The position numbers and the translations under genes are program-made. A stretch of DNA of 15,840 bases from contig JAEWEZ010000154.1 of assembly GCA_023389045.1 (NCBI GenBank), positions 1 through 15,840 on the forward strand, given 5' to 3'. The stretch is from Actinomycetes bacterium (GTDB taxonomy: Bacteria > Actinomycetota > Actinomycetes > Actinomycetales > Dermabacteraceae). The notes beneath the pieces are model-generated. The model did no database searches and was not told the origin of the DNA. It was given only the letters and a program-made list of their open reading frames with translations. Of this stretch, positions 7,645 through 15,387 are shown piece after piece. Positions within the stretch are counted from its first letter, which is position 1, and each line of letters opens with the position of its first letter.

Positions 7645-9055
7645 CTACCGCGCCCCCGCCTCCGTTTCGCGGCCGTGCTCATCATGGTGCGGCCACTGCG
7701 GGTCCTGCCCGAGTTCCCGGTGCAGGGTCTGCAGGCGCTTCTTCTCGGCCGCTTCCTCCTGCTCGGCCTGCTCGACCTGCTCCGGCGTCGGCTCATGATC
7801 CCCAAGGCCCACCGCAACCTCCGGGTCCAGCGCCTGGAGAGATCCCGTCTCCACTCGCGTGCGATGCCACAGAATGTCCCGTCGGACCACCTTCGCGAGC
7901 ACATACAGACCGATCAGGTTCGGCACCGTGACCAGGAAGGTTGTCGCGTCGGCAAACGTGACCATCGAATCCATGGAGATCGACGCGCCCACCACGATCA
8001 GCAGCACATAGACCACGCGCATGGTCATACGCACCCGCTGCGTGGGGTCGAAGAGGTAGGCGGCGAGCATCTCGGCGAAGAAGGAGTAGCTCAGCAGCGT
8101 CGAGAAACCGAAGAGGAACACCATGATCGTCAGCACGATCGGGAACCAGGAGGACACCGAGGCGAAGGCCTGCGCCGTGAGCTGCACGCCGTCGGAATCG
8201 GCATTTCCACCCTCGTGAACACCCGTGATGACAATCGCCGTGGCGGTGAGCATGCAGACGATCACCGAATCAACGAGCGGCCCCCACATAGCGGTGTATC
8301 CCTCAACCGCGGGATCGCGGTTCTTGGTGGCGGCAAAACTCATGGAGGCGGTGCCGGCGCCGACGGCATTGGAGAACAGCGCACGCTGAATACCGGCAAC
8401 GGCCACGCCGATCACACCGCCGGTTACGCCATCGGCGGTGAAGGCACCGGTGATGATCTGCGCGACCGCATTCGGCAGCTGCCCGATGTTCAGCACGATG
8501 ATGGTGCCGGCCGCGATCACGTAGGCAATCGCCATGAACGGGGTGATCTTGGCGGTGTACTTCGCGATGGAGGTGACGCCGCCCAGCACCACCACGCCCA
8601 CCATCACGGCGAGCACCGCACCGATCACCCACTGGTTCTGGGCGAGGAAAGACTCCTCCCCCATCCCCGAGGTGATCAGCAGCGTGACCTGGTTTGCCTG
8701 AAAGAGGTTGCCGCCGCCGACCATGCCGATCAGGGCGCAGACCGCGTAGATCGCGCCCATCACGATGCCGGTGCGTTTCCACCCGATCTCGGCGAATCCA
8801 TCGCGCAGCACATACATGGCGCCGCCATGGATCGGTCTTCGCGGCGTACCGCCCCTTAATGACCTGTAGGGAGTGCTTCACACCGGTCAGCGGCTGGAAA
8901 CGCAGCCACACCGTGTAGAAGAGCGCGGCGACCATGAGCCAGACGACCACGATCGGGATGCCCCCGAAGAGGGGGACTTCCACGAAGACGATGGCGGAGA
9001 GGATGTCGGCGATCGGCTTAAAGATCGATTCGACGGCGGCGTCGAAACCGTTCAC
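7645..9055 (-). pseudogene. AGCS-family sodium:alanine/glycine symporter, disrupted by an internal deletion and frameshift
   Basis: The gene starts at GTG 9055 with GAGGGAG (9061-9067) five bases upstream. Its first ~70 codons closely match the intact paralog at 10126-11850 (both contain WLRFQPxTGxKHSLQVI), up to Lys-Thr-Asp-Pro at about 8830. There the frame becomes nonsense; left alone it would run to 8303. The matching frame resumes at about 8829 with Gly-Gly-Ala-Met-Tyr-Val-Leu-Arg-Asp-Gly and runs in order to the stop at 7645. By comparison with the paralog about 70 codons are missing (its residues ~77-147), and the missing length is not a multiple of three. The lost part includes the conserved GTVGLGNIAGVA and GGPGAALW segments, so neither fragment should transport. 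Translation from the internal ATG at 8817 would give a 390-residue fragment without the first helices. A local assembly error is the main alternative. It lies 36 bases behind the lipoprotein gene and could share its transcript. Confidence 0.85.
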
Positions 9056-9091
9056 GGGGACTCCCTCGGGGTCCTGGGGGCGGGCGCAGGG

Positions 9092-9982
9092 TTAGCTCAT
9101 GCGCTTTTCGAACAGGTACAGGAAGGAGTTCTTCAGGAATCCGCGGCGGGCCGGGCCCACCCAGTCGCCGGCGACGTTCTGCGGCTTCTTGCCTTTCGTC
9201 AGGCAGACCACGAGGGCGTCACCCTCCAGCTGGCAGCTGGAGATGGCGTCTGCACCGCTCGGCCCATCGGTCGCAAGCGCCAAGCCGAAGCTTTCATCAA
9301 GGGCATCTTCGATGTTGTCGGTGCTGCGCTCCTGATCAACCAGGTAGGCGCCGGTGTAGAGGTTTCCGCTCTTCAGCACCTCGGGCAGCGGCGGCGCCTC
9401 CGGTCCCCGCTGACGCACGACCAGCAAAGCGGTTCCTTCGACGCCCGGGACGAGGCCCGCATCCAGGGGCCCCTTCGTCACGGCCATCGCACTGTCGGGA
9501 TTGGCGATCGTGCCCTCGCAGGTGGTGACCTCACCCACGGCGATACCGGACTTACACCGCAGATCCACATCAACCTGCAGCCAGCCACCGATTTCACCGA
9601 CGATCTCCTCGGCGCTCAGCTTCTGGCGTTTATCCACGAGGGAGACGGTCATGTATCGGCTGAAGGGGTCCACATTGGCGACCTCGCCCATGTCTTCCTC
9701 TTCGATGGGTTCACTGGCGGTGGGGCCGCCCGAGGGGGTTTCCGACGGGGTGGCACTCGCCGTCGCAGTCTCTTCCGGGGTGGTTTCTTCCGGCGTGGGG
9801 CTCTCCCCGGGCACCTCGGAAATCTCCACCGGGCTGGGCTTTTCCGAGGTGGTCTCAGCGCTCGGTTCCGGCTCCTTCGCGGGGCTGCCGCAGGCGGTGA
9901 GAGCCAGGGCGAGAATGGCGGCTCCTGCGGCGAAGCGGGAGGCGGGGCGCAGTCGGCGGGGGGATCGAGACGTGCGGGTCAT
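9092..9982 (-). CDS. Lipoprotein of unknown function with Pro/Thr/Glu-rich linker and two cysteine pairs
   Basis: A 296-residue protein I do not recognise as a named gene. The basic n-region (RSPRRLRPASR), the hydrophobic stretch at ~18-30 and the lipobox LTAC with Cys31 indicate an exported lipoprotein. Residues ~35-98 are low-complexity, rich in Pro, Thr, Ser and Glu, probably a flexible tether. The folded part (~100-296) has two cysteine pairs, Cys143/Cys155 and Cys250/Cys260. The first pair, in a segment reading LRCKSGIAVGEVTTCEGTI, resembles the paired-cysteine pattern of actinobacterial DUF4333-type lipoprotein domains; this is only a resemblance by eye. Disulfides are plausible outside the membrane. 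The start is the ATG at 9982 with GAGGA seven bases upstream. The gene lies between two AGCS transporter genes on the same strand, so a surface role linked to amino acid uptake is possible but unproven. Confidence 0.8.
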   Translation of the reverse strand: MTRTSRSPRRLRPASRFAAGAAILALALTACGSPAKEPEPSAETTSEKPSPVEISEVPGESPTPEETTPEETATASATPSETPSGGPTASEPIEEEDMGEVANVDPFSRYMTVSLVDKRQKLSAEEIVGEIGGWLQVDVDLRCKSGIAVGEVTTCEGTIANPDSAMAVTKGPLDAGLVPGVEGTALLVVRQRGPEAPPLPEVLKSGNLYTGAYLVDQERSTDNIEDALDESFGLALATDGPSGADAISSCQLEGDALVVCLTKGKKPQNVAGDWVGPARRGFLKNSFLYLFEKRMS

Positions 9983-9995
9983 GCGGGGTCCTCAG

Positions 9996-10024
9996 GAAGT
10001 AGTCATTCCGACGGGGTTCGTCAA
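9996..10024 (-). promoter_or_regulatory. Candidate promoter for the lipoprotein gene
   Basis: On the minus strand TTGACG (10019-10024; five of six to TTGACA) is followed after exactly 17 bases by TACTTC (9996-10001), a poor -10. Transcription would start close to the Shine-Dalgarno, giving a very short leader, which weakens the call. It lies between the hairpin behind the upstream symporter gene and the lipoprotein start, so it would separate the lipoprotein gene from its upstream neighbour. Confidence 0.3.
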
Positions 10025-10049
10025 GAATTAGTAAAACTACCGATAGCGT

Positions 10050-10099
10050 ACCGCCCCGCACCGCTGGCACCGAGGAGGTGCTAAACGGCGCGGGGCGGT
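10050..10099 (-). terminator. Strong hairpin after the intact AGCS symporter gene
   Basis: ACCGCCCCGC at 10050-10059 pairs perfectly with GCGGGGCGGT at 10090-10099. After one mismatch, CCG at 10061-10063 pairs with CGG at 10086-10088, and GCACC pairs with GGTGC inside the loop. It begins 26 bases after the symporter stop codon. On the minus strand it is followed by an AT-rich stretch containing TAGTTTTAC, consistent with an intrinsic terminator. Confidence 0.6.
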
Positions 10100-10125
10100 C
10101 GTCATGCGGGGTGGAGGCTCATGCC

Positions 10126-11850
10126 TCAGCCTTCACGCACGGGGCCGTTGGGATCCGGGCGACCCACTGGATCGGCGATACCCGAGGTTTCCGGCTCTGC
10201 CTGCTCGCCGATCGGCGTCTCCGGGGCGCCCATCGGGGAGGCGAGGGATTCGTCGTGATGATCGGCTCGCACCGGGAACTCCGGATCGTCGGCAAGAGTC
10301 TGATGCAGACGCGCCAGACGCTCTTCCTCTTCACGATCCGCAGCGGCGGCTTCCTCGATCTGCTCCGGGGTCGGCTCATGCGAGCCCATACCCACCTGCA
10401 GATCGGGATCCTCGATGGCGGTCAGCGCACCGGTGTTCACGCGGTACTTGTGACGCAGGATCTCCAGGCGCAGCAGCTTGGACAGGAAGTAGATGCCCAG
10501 CAGGTTCGGCACCGACATGAGGAAGAACATGGCGTCGGAGAAGGCGATCACCGAGTCGAGCGAGATCGCGGCACCGACGATCACGGCCAGCACCCAGACG
10601 ATGCGGAAGCCGATCTGCACACCCTTGCCAGAGCCGAACAGGAACTTGGCGCTCAGCTCGCCGTAGTACTCGTAGGCGAGCACGGTGGAGAAACCGAAGA
10701 GGGCAACGGCCACGGTCAGCAGGACCGGGAACCAGCCGGCCACGGTGCCGAAGGCGGCGGAGGTGAGCTGCACGCCGTCAGCATCGGCACCAGCGGTTTC
10801 GTACACGCCGGTCACGGTGATGGCGAGCGCCGTCAGGGAGCAGACGATGACGGAGTCCACGAGCGGCTCCCACATGGCGGTGAAGCCTTCGGTGGCGGGC
10901 TCACGGGTCTTGGAGGCGGAGTGGGCCATACCGGCGGAACCGACACCGGCCGCGTTCGAGAACAGGGCTCGCTGAATACCCACAACGGCCACACCGATGA
11001 TGCCGCCGGTCACGCCCTCGGCGGTGAATGCACCGGTCACAATCGCGGCGACAGCGCCGGGCAGGGCGCCAATGTTCATCACGATGATGGCGAGCACGCA
11101 CAGGATGTACAGCACGGCCATGGCGGGAGTGATGGCGGAGGTCCAGCGGGCGATCGACTTCACGCCACCGAGGATCACAACGCCCGCGAGGATCGCCATG
11201 ACCACACCGATCAGCCACTTATTGGTCTGCAGGAAGTCGTTGCCCGTCGCAGCCGACACGATCGCGGAGACCTGGTTGGCCTGGAACAGGTTGCCGGCGC
11301 CGAAGACGCCCACCAGGGTGAAGATCGCGTACAGCACGGCCAGCACCGCACCGGTCTTCTTCCACCCGATGGTCGCCATACCGTCGCGCAGGTAGAACAT
11401 GGGGCCACCCTCGGTGGTCCCGTCCTTCTTCACGCGACGGAACATGACGCCGAGGGTCGCCTCGGCCATCTTCACGCTCATGCCGAAGAAGCCGAAGATC
11501 ACGATCCACAGCGCAGCGCCGGGGCCACCGGCCACGATCGCGACGGCCACACCGGCGATATTGCCGAGGCCCACCGTACCGGACAGCTCCGTGGCCAGGG
11601 CCTGGAAGCTGGAGACCTCACCCGGGTCGGTCTTGGCGGTGTAGCGTCCGCGGATCACCTGTAGGGAGTGCTTGAGGCCGGTGATCGGCTGGAAGCGCAG
11701 CCACACGGTGAGGAAAATGGCGGCGGCCATCAGCCACACCACGATGATCGGCACGCCGCCGAAAATCGGGGCTTCAAAGAAGACGACGTTGGAGAGCCAT
11801 GTCGCGATCGGTCCAAAGACCGATTCGACGAAGGCATCGATTCCTGACAT
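10126..11850 (-). CDS. AGCS-family sodium:alanine/glycine symporter (intact copy)
   Basis: A 574-residue inner-membrane protein expected to import alanine, glycine or a related small amino acid with Na+. The AGCS family is clear from TGLKHSLQVIRGRYTAK near 57-73, SGTVGLGNIAGVAVAI at 90-105, GGPGAALWIVIFGFFG at 108-123, EGGPMFYLRDG at 147-157 and FQANQV near 189-194. About ten hydrophobic segments lie between residues ~20 and 465. The C-terminal ~90 residues are hydrophilic and acidic (DREEEERLARLHQTLADDPEFP), a cytoplasmic tail longer than in compact family members of about 450 residues. The start is the ATG at 11850, preceded by GGAGGAG (11861-11867) at ten bases; an upstream extension of the same frame to 11943 has no family similarity. 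The broken copy at 7645-9055 is a close paralog. The preferred substrate cannot be told from sequence. Confidence 0.93.
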   Translation of the reverse strand: MSGIDAFVESVFGPIATWLSNVVFFEAPIFGGVPIIVVWLMAAAIFLTVWLRFQPITGLKHSLQVIRGRYTAKTDPGEVSSFQALATELSGTVGLGNIAGVAVAIVAGGPGAALWIVIFGFFGMSVKMAEATLGVMFRRVKKDGTTEGGPMFYLRDGMATIGWKKTGAVLAVLYAIFTLVGVFGAGNLFQANQVSAIVSAATGNDFLQTNKWLIGVVMAILAGVVILGGVKSIARWTSAITPAMAVLYILCVLAIIVMNIGALPGAVAAIVTGAFTAEGVTGGIIGVAVVGIQRALFSNAAGVGSAGMAHSASKTREPATEGFTAMWEPLVDSVIVCSLTALAITVTGVYETAGADADGVQLTSAAFGTVAGWFPVLLTVAVALFGFSTVLAYEYYGELSAKFLFGSGKGVQIGFRIVWVLAVIVGAAISLDSVIAFSDAMFFLMSVPNLLGIYFLSKLLRLEILRHKYRVNTGALTAIEDPDLQVGMGSHEPTPEQIEEAAAADREEEERLARLHQTLADDPEFPVRADHHDESLASPMGAPETPIGEQAEPETSGIADPVGRPDPNGPVREG

Positions 11851-11867
11851 AGGAAAAAGACTCCTCC

Positions 11868-12223
11868 ATGGCGAGGCATGCTCGCCCGTGGTTGCGTCCG
11901 CGCACACCACCGAGCTGTGACACACAGCGGAGCCACGCGGCACCGATCAGGCAGGGGCCGGACCAGGCTGCGGGACAACGGCGAGGCCGAGGGCGCGGGG
12001 CAGAGCGAGCCAGAAACACCGAGAAGCGAGGGACCGCAGGGGAACGTCGCAGCGTGGGTGCTCGGGACGGCGTCCGACGGCGGCCGGGCACAGCTGCGGT
12101 GTGCTATCAGGTCGCTCTACACAGGGACATCCTTCACTGTACGGACACGATCCGTAGAGCGACCGACCATCGGGTAACCCCGAAAGCGGATAAACCACCA
12201 GGTCAGATGGTTGAAAAGGAGCA
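11868..12223. other. Intergenic region upstream of the intact symporter, no gene seen
   Basis: Between the symporter Shine-Dalgarno and the hairpin behind gatB I find no convincing gene. The open frames here are GC-driven, low-complexity and Arg-rich, and have no fitting start sites. The region should hold the symporter promoter and leader on the minus strand, but I could not assign a -35/-10 pair confidently. I looked for a glycine riboswitch, since such switches control AGCS genes in many bacteria, and could not recognise its conserved core on either strand. The only clear structure is the inverted repeat at 12110-12164. Confidence 0.6.
12110..12164. repeat. 11-base perfect inverted repeat with internal small stems
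   Basis: GGTCGCTCTAC at 12110-12120 is the exact reverse complement of GTAGAGCGACC at 12154-12164, separated by 33 bases. Inside, ACAG (12121-12124) can pair with CTGT (12137-12140), and CGGA (12142-12145) with TCCG (12151-12154). The last stem competes with the end of the outer one. It lies about 260 bases upstream of the symporter start. It may be a structured leader RNA or a protein-binding site; its function is unknown. Confidence 0.5.
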
Positions 12224-12304
12224 CTCTGGGCGGCCTTCGCAGTGATATCAGTGAAACAAAGCCTTCACATTTTGTTCACATTCACTGTGAGAGGCCGCCC
12301 AGAG
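12224..12304 (-). terminator. Long compound hairpin downstream of gatB, probable terminator
   Basis: CTCTGGGCGGCCT at 12224-12236 and AGGCCGCCCAGAG at 12292-12304 form a perfect 13-base stem beginning 32 bases after the gatB stop. The 55-base interior is AT-rich (22 of 55 G/C) and folds again: CAGTGAA (12249-12255) with TTCACTG (12281-12287), then ACAAA (12256-12260) with TTTGT (12271-12275), leaving a five-base bulge. On the minus strand the stem is followed by TGCTCCTTTTC, a modest T-run. Termination of the gat operon is the simplest role, but the long loop is unusual for an intrinsic terminator. Confidence 0.55.
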
Positions 12305-12336
12305 CAGCGGGATGACTTGACGCGGTGCCGTCATCC

Positions 12337-13869
12337 TCAGGAGTCCTGCACGCCCACCTTTTCCATGATGATCTCGCGCACGCGGCCGGCATCGGCCTGG
12401 CCGCGAGTAGCTTTCATGATCGGGCCAATCAGTGCACCAATCGCCTGGACCTTGCCGCCGCGGATCTTCTCGACCACATCGGGGTTATCCGCAATCGCCT
12501 GATCCACAGCGGCAGTCAGCACCGAATCATCGGAGACCACCGCGAGGCCCTCGCTCTCCACGATCTGGGCCGGATCGCCCTGACCGTCGAGCACCTTCTT
12601 GAGCACCTGCTTGGCGATCTTGTCATTGATCGTGCGGGCATCGACGAGGCCCTGCAGCTCCGCCACCTGCGCGGGAGTCACCGAGAGAGCGTCGAGAGAC
12701 ACCTCCTGCTCCTTGGCGGTACGGGCCAGCTCGCCCATCCACCACTTCCGCGCGGACTGGGCGCTGGCCCCGGCGGCAACCGTTGCCTCGATCAGATCAA
12801 GCGCATCGGCGTTGACGGCATCGCGCATTTCCAGATCGCTAAAGCCCCACTCCTCGCGCAGACGACGGCGGCGTGCTGCCGGCAGCTCCGGCAGGGAGGC
12901 GCGGATCTCCTCCACCCATTCGCGGCTCGGCGCAACCGGCACCAGATCCGGCTCTGGGAAGTAGCGGTAATCATCCGCATCCGACTTCACACGCCCCGGG
13001 GAGGTCTCCCCCGTGTCCTCGTGGAAGTGGCGGGTCTCCTGGATCACGGTCTCCCCGGCATCCAAAATCCCGGCATGGCGCGAGATCTCGTAGCGCACCG
13101 ACCGCTCAATCGAGCGGAAGGAGTTCACGTTCTTCGTTTCCGAACGGATCCCCAGCGGTGCATCCGGAGAGGGGCGCAGCGACACGTTCACATCGGCACG
13201 CACATTGCCGCGCTCCATGCGCGCTTCCGACACCTCGAGGGCACGGAAGATATCGCGCAGGGTGCGCACATAGGCGGCAGCGACCTCCGGGGCGCGGTCC
13301 CCGGTGCCGGTGATCGGCTTGGTCACGATCTCGACCAGGGGAACGCCCGCGCGGTTGTAGTCCACGAGGGAGCGGGTCGCTCCCTGGATGCGTCCGGCGG
13401 AACCACCGATGTGGGTGTTCTTGCCGGCGTCCTCTTCCATATGGGCACGCTCGATCTCGACCCGGACGATCTCGCCGTCCTCCAGTTCCACATCGAGGAA
13501 GCCGTCATAGGCGATCGGCTCGTCGTACTGGGAGGTCTGGAAGTTCTTGGTCAGATCCGGGTAGAAGTACTGCTTGCGCGCGAAACGGCAGGTTTCGGCG
13601 ATCTTGCAGTTCAGGGCCAGACCGATACGGATCGCAAACTCGGCAGCCTTCTCATTGACCACCGGCAGGGTGCCGGGAAGGCCCAGGGAGACCGGGGTGA
13701 TCGCGGTATTCGGCTCGGCAGCGAACACGTTCGGGGCGCCATCGAACATCTTGGTGGCGGTGCCGAGCTCCACGTGCACCTCAATGCCGAGCACCGGATC
13801 GTAGCGATCCACCGCCTCATCGAAGTCAACGATCTCGTGTTCCACGCGCACAGTCTCATTCGTGCTCAT
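12337..13869 (-). CDS. gatB: Aspartyl/glutamyl-tRNA(Asn/Gln) amidotransferase subunit B
   Basis: A 510-residue subunit of the GatCAB complex, which phosphorylates Glu (or Asp) mischarged on tRNA(Gln) or tRNA(Asn) and amidates it with ammonia from GatA. The N-terminal cradle domain begins with YDPVLGIEVHVELGTATKMF near 23-42 and contains ARKQYFYPDLTKNFQTSQYD at 97-116 and the GatB signature VDYNRAGVPLVEI at 169-181. The C-terminal helical and YqeY-like tail, which contacts the tRNA, spans ~330-510 and ends with GGKVQAIGALIGPIMKATRG. The length is normal for the family. The start ATG at 13869 overlaps the gatA stop in an ATGA arrangement, indicating translational coupling. Last gene of the gatC-gatA-gatB operon; a large hairpin follows. 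Confidence 0.97.
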   Translation of the reverse strand: MSTNETVRVEHEIVDFDEAVDRYDPVLGIEVHVELGTATKMFDGAPNVFAAEPNTAITPVSLGLPGTLPVVNEKAAEFAIRIGLALNCKIAETCRFARKQYFYPDLTKNFQTSQYDEPIAYDGFLDVELEDGEIVRVEIERAHMEEDAGKNTHIGGSAGRIQGATRSLVDYNRAGVPLVEIVTKPITGTGDRAPEVAAAYVRTLRDIFRALEVSEARMERGNVRADVNVSLRPSPDAPLGIRSETKNVNSFRSIERSVRYEISRHAGILDAGETVIQETRHFHEDTGETSPGRVKSDADDYRYFPEPDLVPVAPSREWVEEIRASLPELPAARRRRLREEWGFSDLEMRDAVNADALDLIEATVAAGASAQSARKWWMGELARTAKEQEVSLDALSVTPAQVAELQGLVDARTINDKIAKQVLKKVLDGQGDPAQIVESEGLAVVSDDSVLTAAVDQAIADNPDVVEKIRGGKVQAIGALIGPIMKATRGQADAGRVREIIMEKVGVQDS

Positions 13870-15386
13870 CGTGCACCTCCGGTCAGCTCAGGAGCCTTGG
13901 ACAGCAGCGGCGCGCCCCAGGCATCCTCCAGCAGGGCCTCCATCGCACCGCCCACGCGGTACAGACGCGCATCTTCCCGGGCCGGGGCCAGGAACTGGAT
14001 GCCGGCGGGCAGGCCGTCCTCGGCCAGGCCGCTGGGCACAGAGATGCCCGGGGTACCGGCCAGGTTGGCGGGGATGGTGGCGATGTCGTTCATGTACATG
14101 GCCAGCGGATCGTCGGCCTTTTCACCGAAGCGGAAAGCGACCGTCGGAGCGGTGGGTGAGGCGAGAACATCGGCCTGCTCGAAGGCGGCGGCGAAGTCAC
14201 GCTGCACCAGGGTGCGCACCTTCTGGGCGCTGCCGTAGTAGGCGTCGTAGTAGCCGGCCGACAGGGCGTAGGTGCCCAGCAGGATGCGGCGCTTAACCTC
14301 GAAGCCGAAGCCTTCCCCACGGGTAGCGGCCATCACCTTCTCCGCCGTCGGGGACTCCTCCGGAACCACGCGCAGGCCGTAGCGCATGCCGTCGAACTTG
14401 GCGAGGTTGCTGGAGGCTTCCGAGGGCATGATCAGGTAGTAGGCGCCCAGAGCGTAGGAGAAGTGCGGGCAGGACACACGCACGATCTCGGCACCGGCCT
14501 GTTCGAGCAGCGCAAGCGACTCTTCGAAGCGGGCCTTCACCTCAGGAGCGAAACCGTCGGATTCGAGTTCCTGGATCACGCCGATGCGCAGACCCTTGAC
14601 GTCCCGCATCCGGGCGGCAGCCGCGAAGTCCGGCACCGCATCGGGCAGCGAGGTGGAGTCCATCGGGTCATGCCCGGCGATCACCTGGTGCAAAAGCGCG
14701 GCATCCTCCACCGTGCGGGTGCAGGGGCCGGCCTGGTCCAGCGAGGAGGCCATGGCGATCAGGCCGTACCGCGAGACCGAACCGTAGGTGGGCTTCACGC
14801 CCACGGTGCCGGTGACAGCGGCGGGCTGGCGGATCGAACCACCGGTATCGGTGCCGATCGCGAGCGGAGCCTCGAAAGCGCCGACGGCGGCGGCGCTACC
14901 GCCACCGGAACCACCGGGGATGCGGTCGCGGCCCCAGGGGTTGCGGGTGTTGCCAAAGGCGCTGGTCTCGGTGGAGGAGCCCATGGCGAACTCGTCCATA
15001 TTGGTCTTGCCGAGGATCGGCAGACCGGCCTCGCGCAGGCGGGTGACGAGGGTGGCGTCATAGGGCGGCACCCAGCCTTCCAGCATGCGAGAGCCGGCCG
15101 TGGTGGGCATGCCACGGGTGACCACAACGTCCTTCACCGCGATCGGCACACCGGCCAGGGCGGGCAGCTCGTCACCGGCGGCGCGGCGCTCATCCACGGA
15201 GCGTGCGGTGGCCAGGGCATCGTCCTCATTGATGTGGAGGAAGGCGTTGAGGTCCTCGTCCACCGCGGCGATGCGGTCCAGATGGGCGCGGGTGAGGTCC
15301 TGCGAGGTCACCTCACCCTCGGCGAGCGCGGCGGCCATCTGGGCGGCGCTCAGACGGATCAGGTCAGCGGGGTTGTTGCTGGTCAT
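13866..15386 (-). CDS. gatA: Aspartyl/glutamyl-tRNA(Asn/Gln) amidotransferase subunit A
   Basis: A 506-residue amidase-signature enzyme that releases ammonia from glutamine for the GatB-catalysed amidation. The Ser-cisSer-Lys triad is in place: Lys85 (GVPIAVKDV), Ser160 (PGGSGGGSA) and Ser184 (TDTGGSIRQPA). The spacings match GatA of known structure, where the residues are Lys79, Ser154 and Ser178. Other landmarks are LGKTNMDEFAMGSSTE near 125-140, VGVKPTYGSVSRYGLIAMASSLDQ and the C-terminal GLPAGIQFLAP. The start is the ATG at 15386, just one base after the gatC stop, with GGAGGAG at 15391-15397 lying inside the end of gatC. The same frame stays open to 15503, but that part overlaps gatC and is not GatA-like. 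The stop codon overlaps the gatB start. Confidence 0.97.
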   Translation of the reverse strand: MTSNNPADLIRLSAAQMAAALAEGEVTSQDLTRAHLDRIAAVDEDLNAFLHINEDDALATARSVDERRAAGDELPALAGVPIAVKDVVVTRGMPTTAGSRMLEGWVPPYDATLVTRLREAGLPILGKTNMDEFAMGSSTETSAFGNTRNPWGRDRIPGGSGGGSAAAVGAFEAPLAIGTDTGGSIRQPAAVTGTVGVKPTYGSVSRYGLIAMASSLDQAGPCTRTVEDAALLHQVIAGHDPMDSTSLPDAVPDFAAAARMRDVKGLRIGVIQELESDGFAPEVKARFEESLALLEQAGAEIVRVSCPHFSYALGAYYLIMPSEASSNLAKFDGMRYGLRVVPEESPTAEKVMAATRGEGFGFEVKRRILLGTYALSAGYYDAYYGSAQKVRTLVQRDFAAAFEQADVLASPTAPTVAFRFGEKADDPLAMYMNDIATIPANLAGTPGISVPSGLAEDGLPAGIQFLAPAREDARLYRVGGAMEALLEDAWGAPLLSKAPELTGGAR

Positions 15387-15387
15387 C

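Noticed and set aside
5981..7798. 605-codon plus-strand frame opposite ilvD
   Set aside because: Antisense shadow: rich in Gly and His with no domain pattern; ilvD is certain in this place.
10078..11664. 528-codon plus-strand frame opposite the intact symporter
   Set aside because: Rich in His, Gly and Asp with no recognisable fold; a GC-driven shadow of the AGCS gene.
11851..12223. Glycine riboswitch in front of the AGCS gene
   Set aside because: I looked for the conserved GCCGAAGG-like and CTCAGG-like core elements in tandem on the minus strand and did not find them.
11868..12245. Open frames of 83-125 codons in the intergenic region upstream of the symporter
   Set aside because: Arg/Pro-rich low-complexity translations, no good ribosome site, and overlapping frames on both strands; not supported as genes.
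12224..12304. Inverted repeats as ends of an insertion sequence
   Set aside because: The enclosed 55 bases cannot encode a transposase and no flanking target duplication is evident; a small non-autonomous repeat remains only a possibility.
12325..14238. 637-codon plus-strand frame opposite gatB and part of gatA
   Set aside because: It spans two certain genes on the other strand and shows no motif; shadow.
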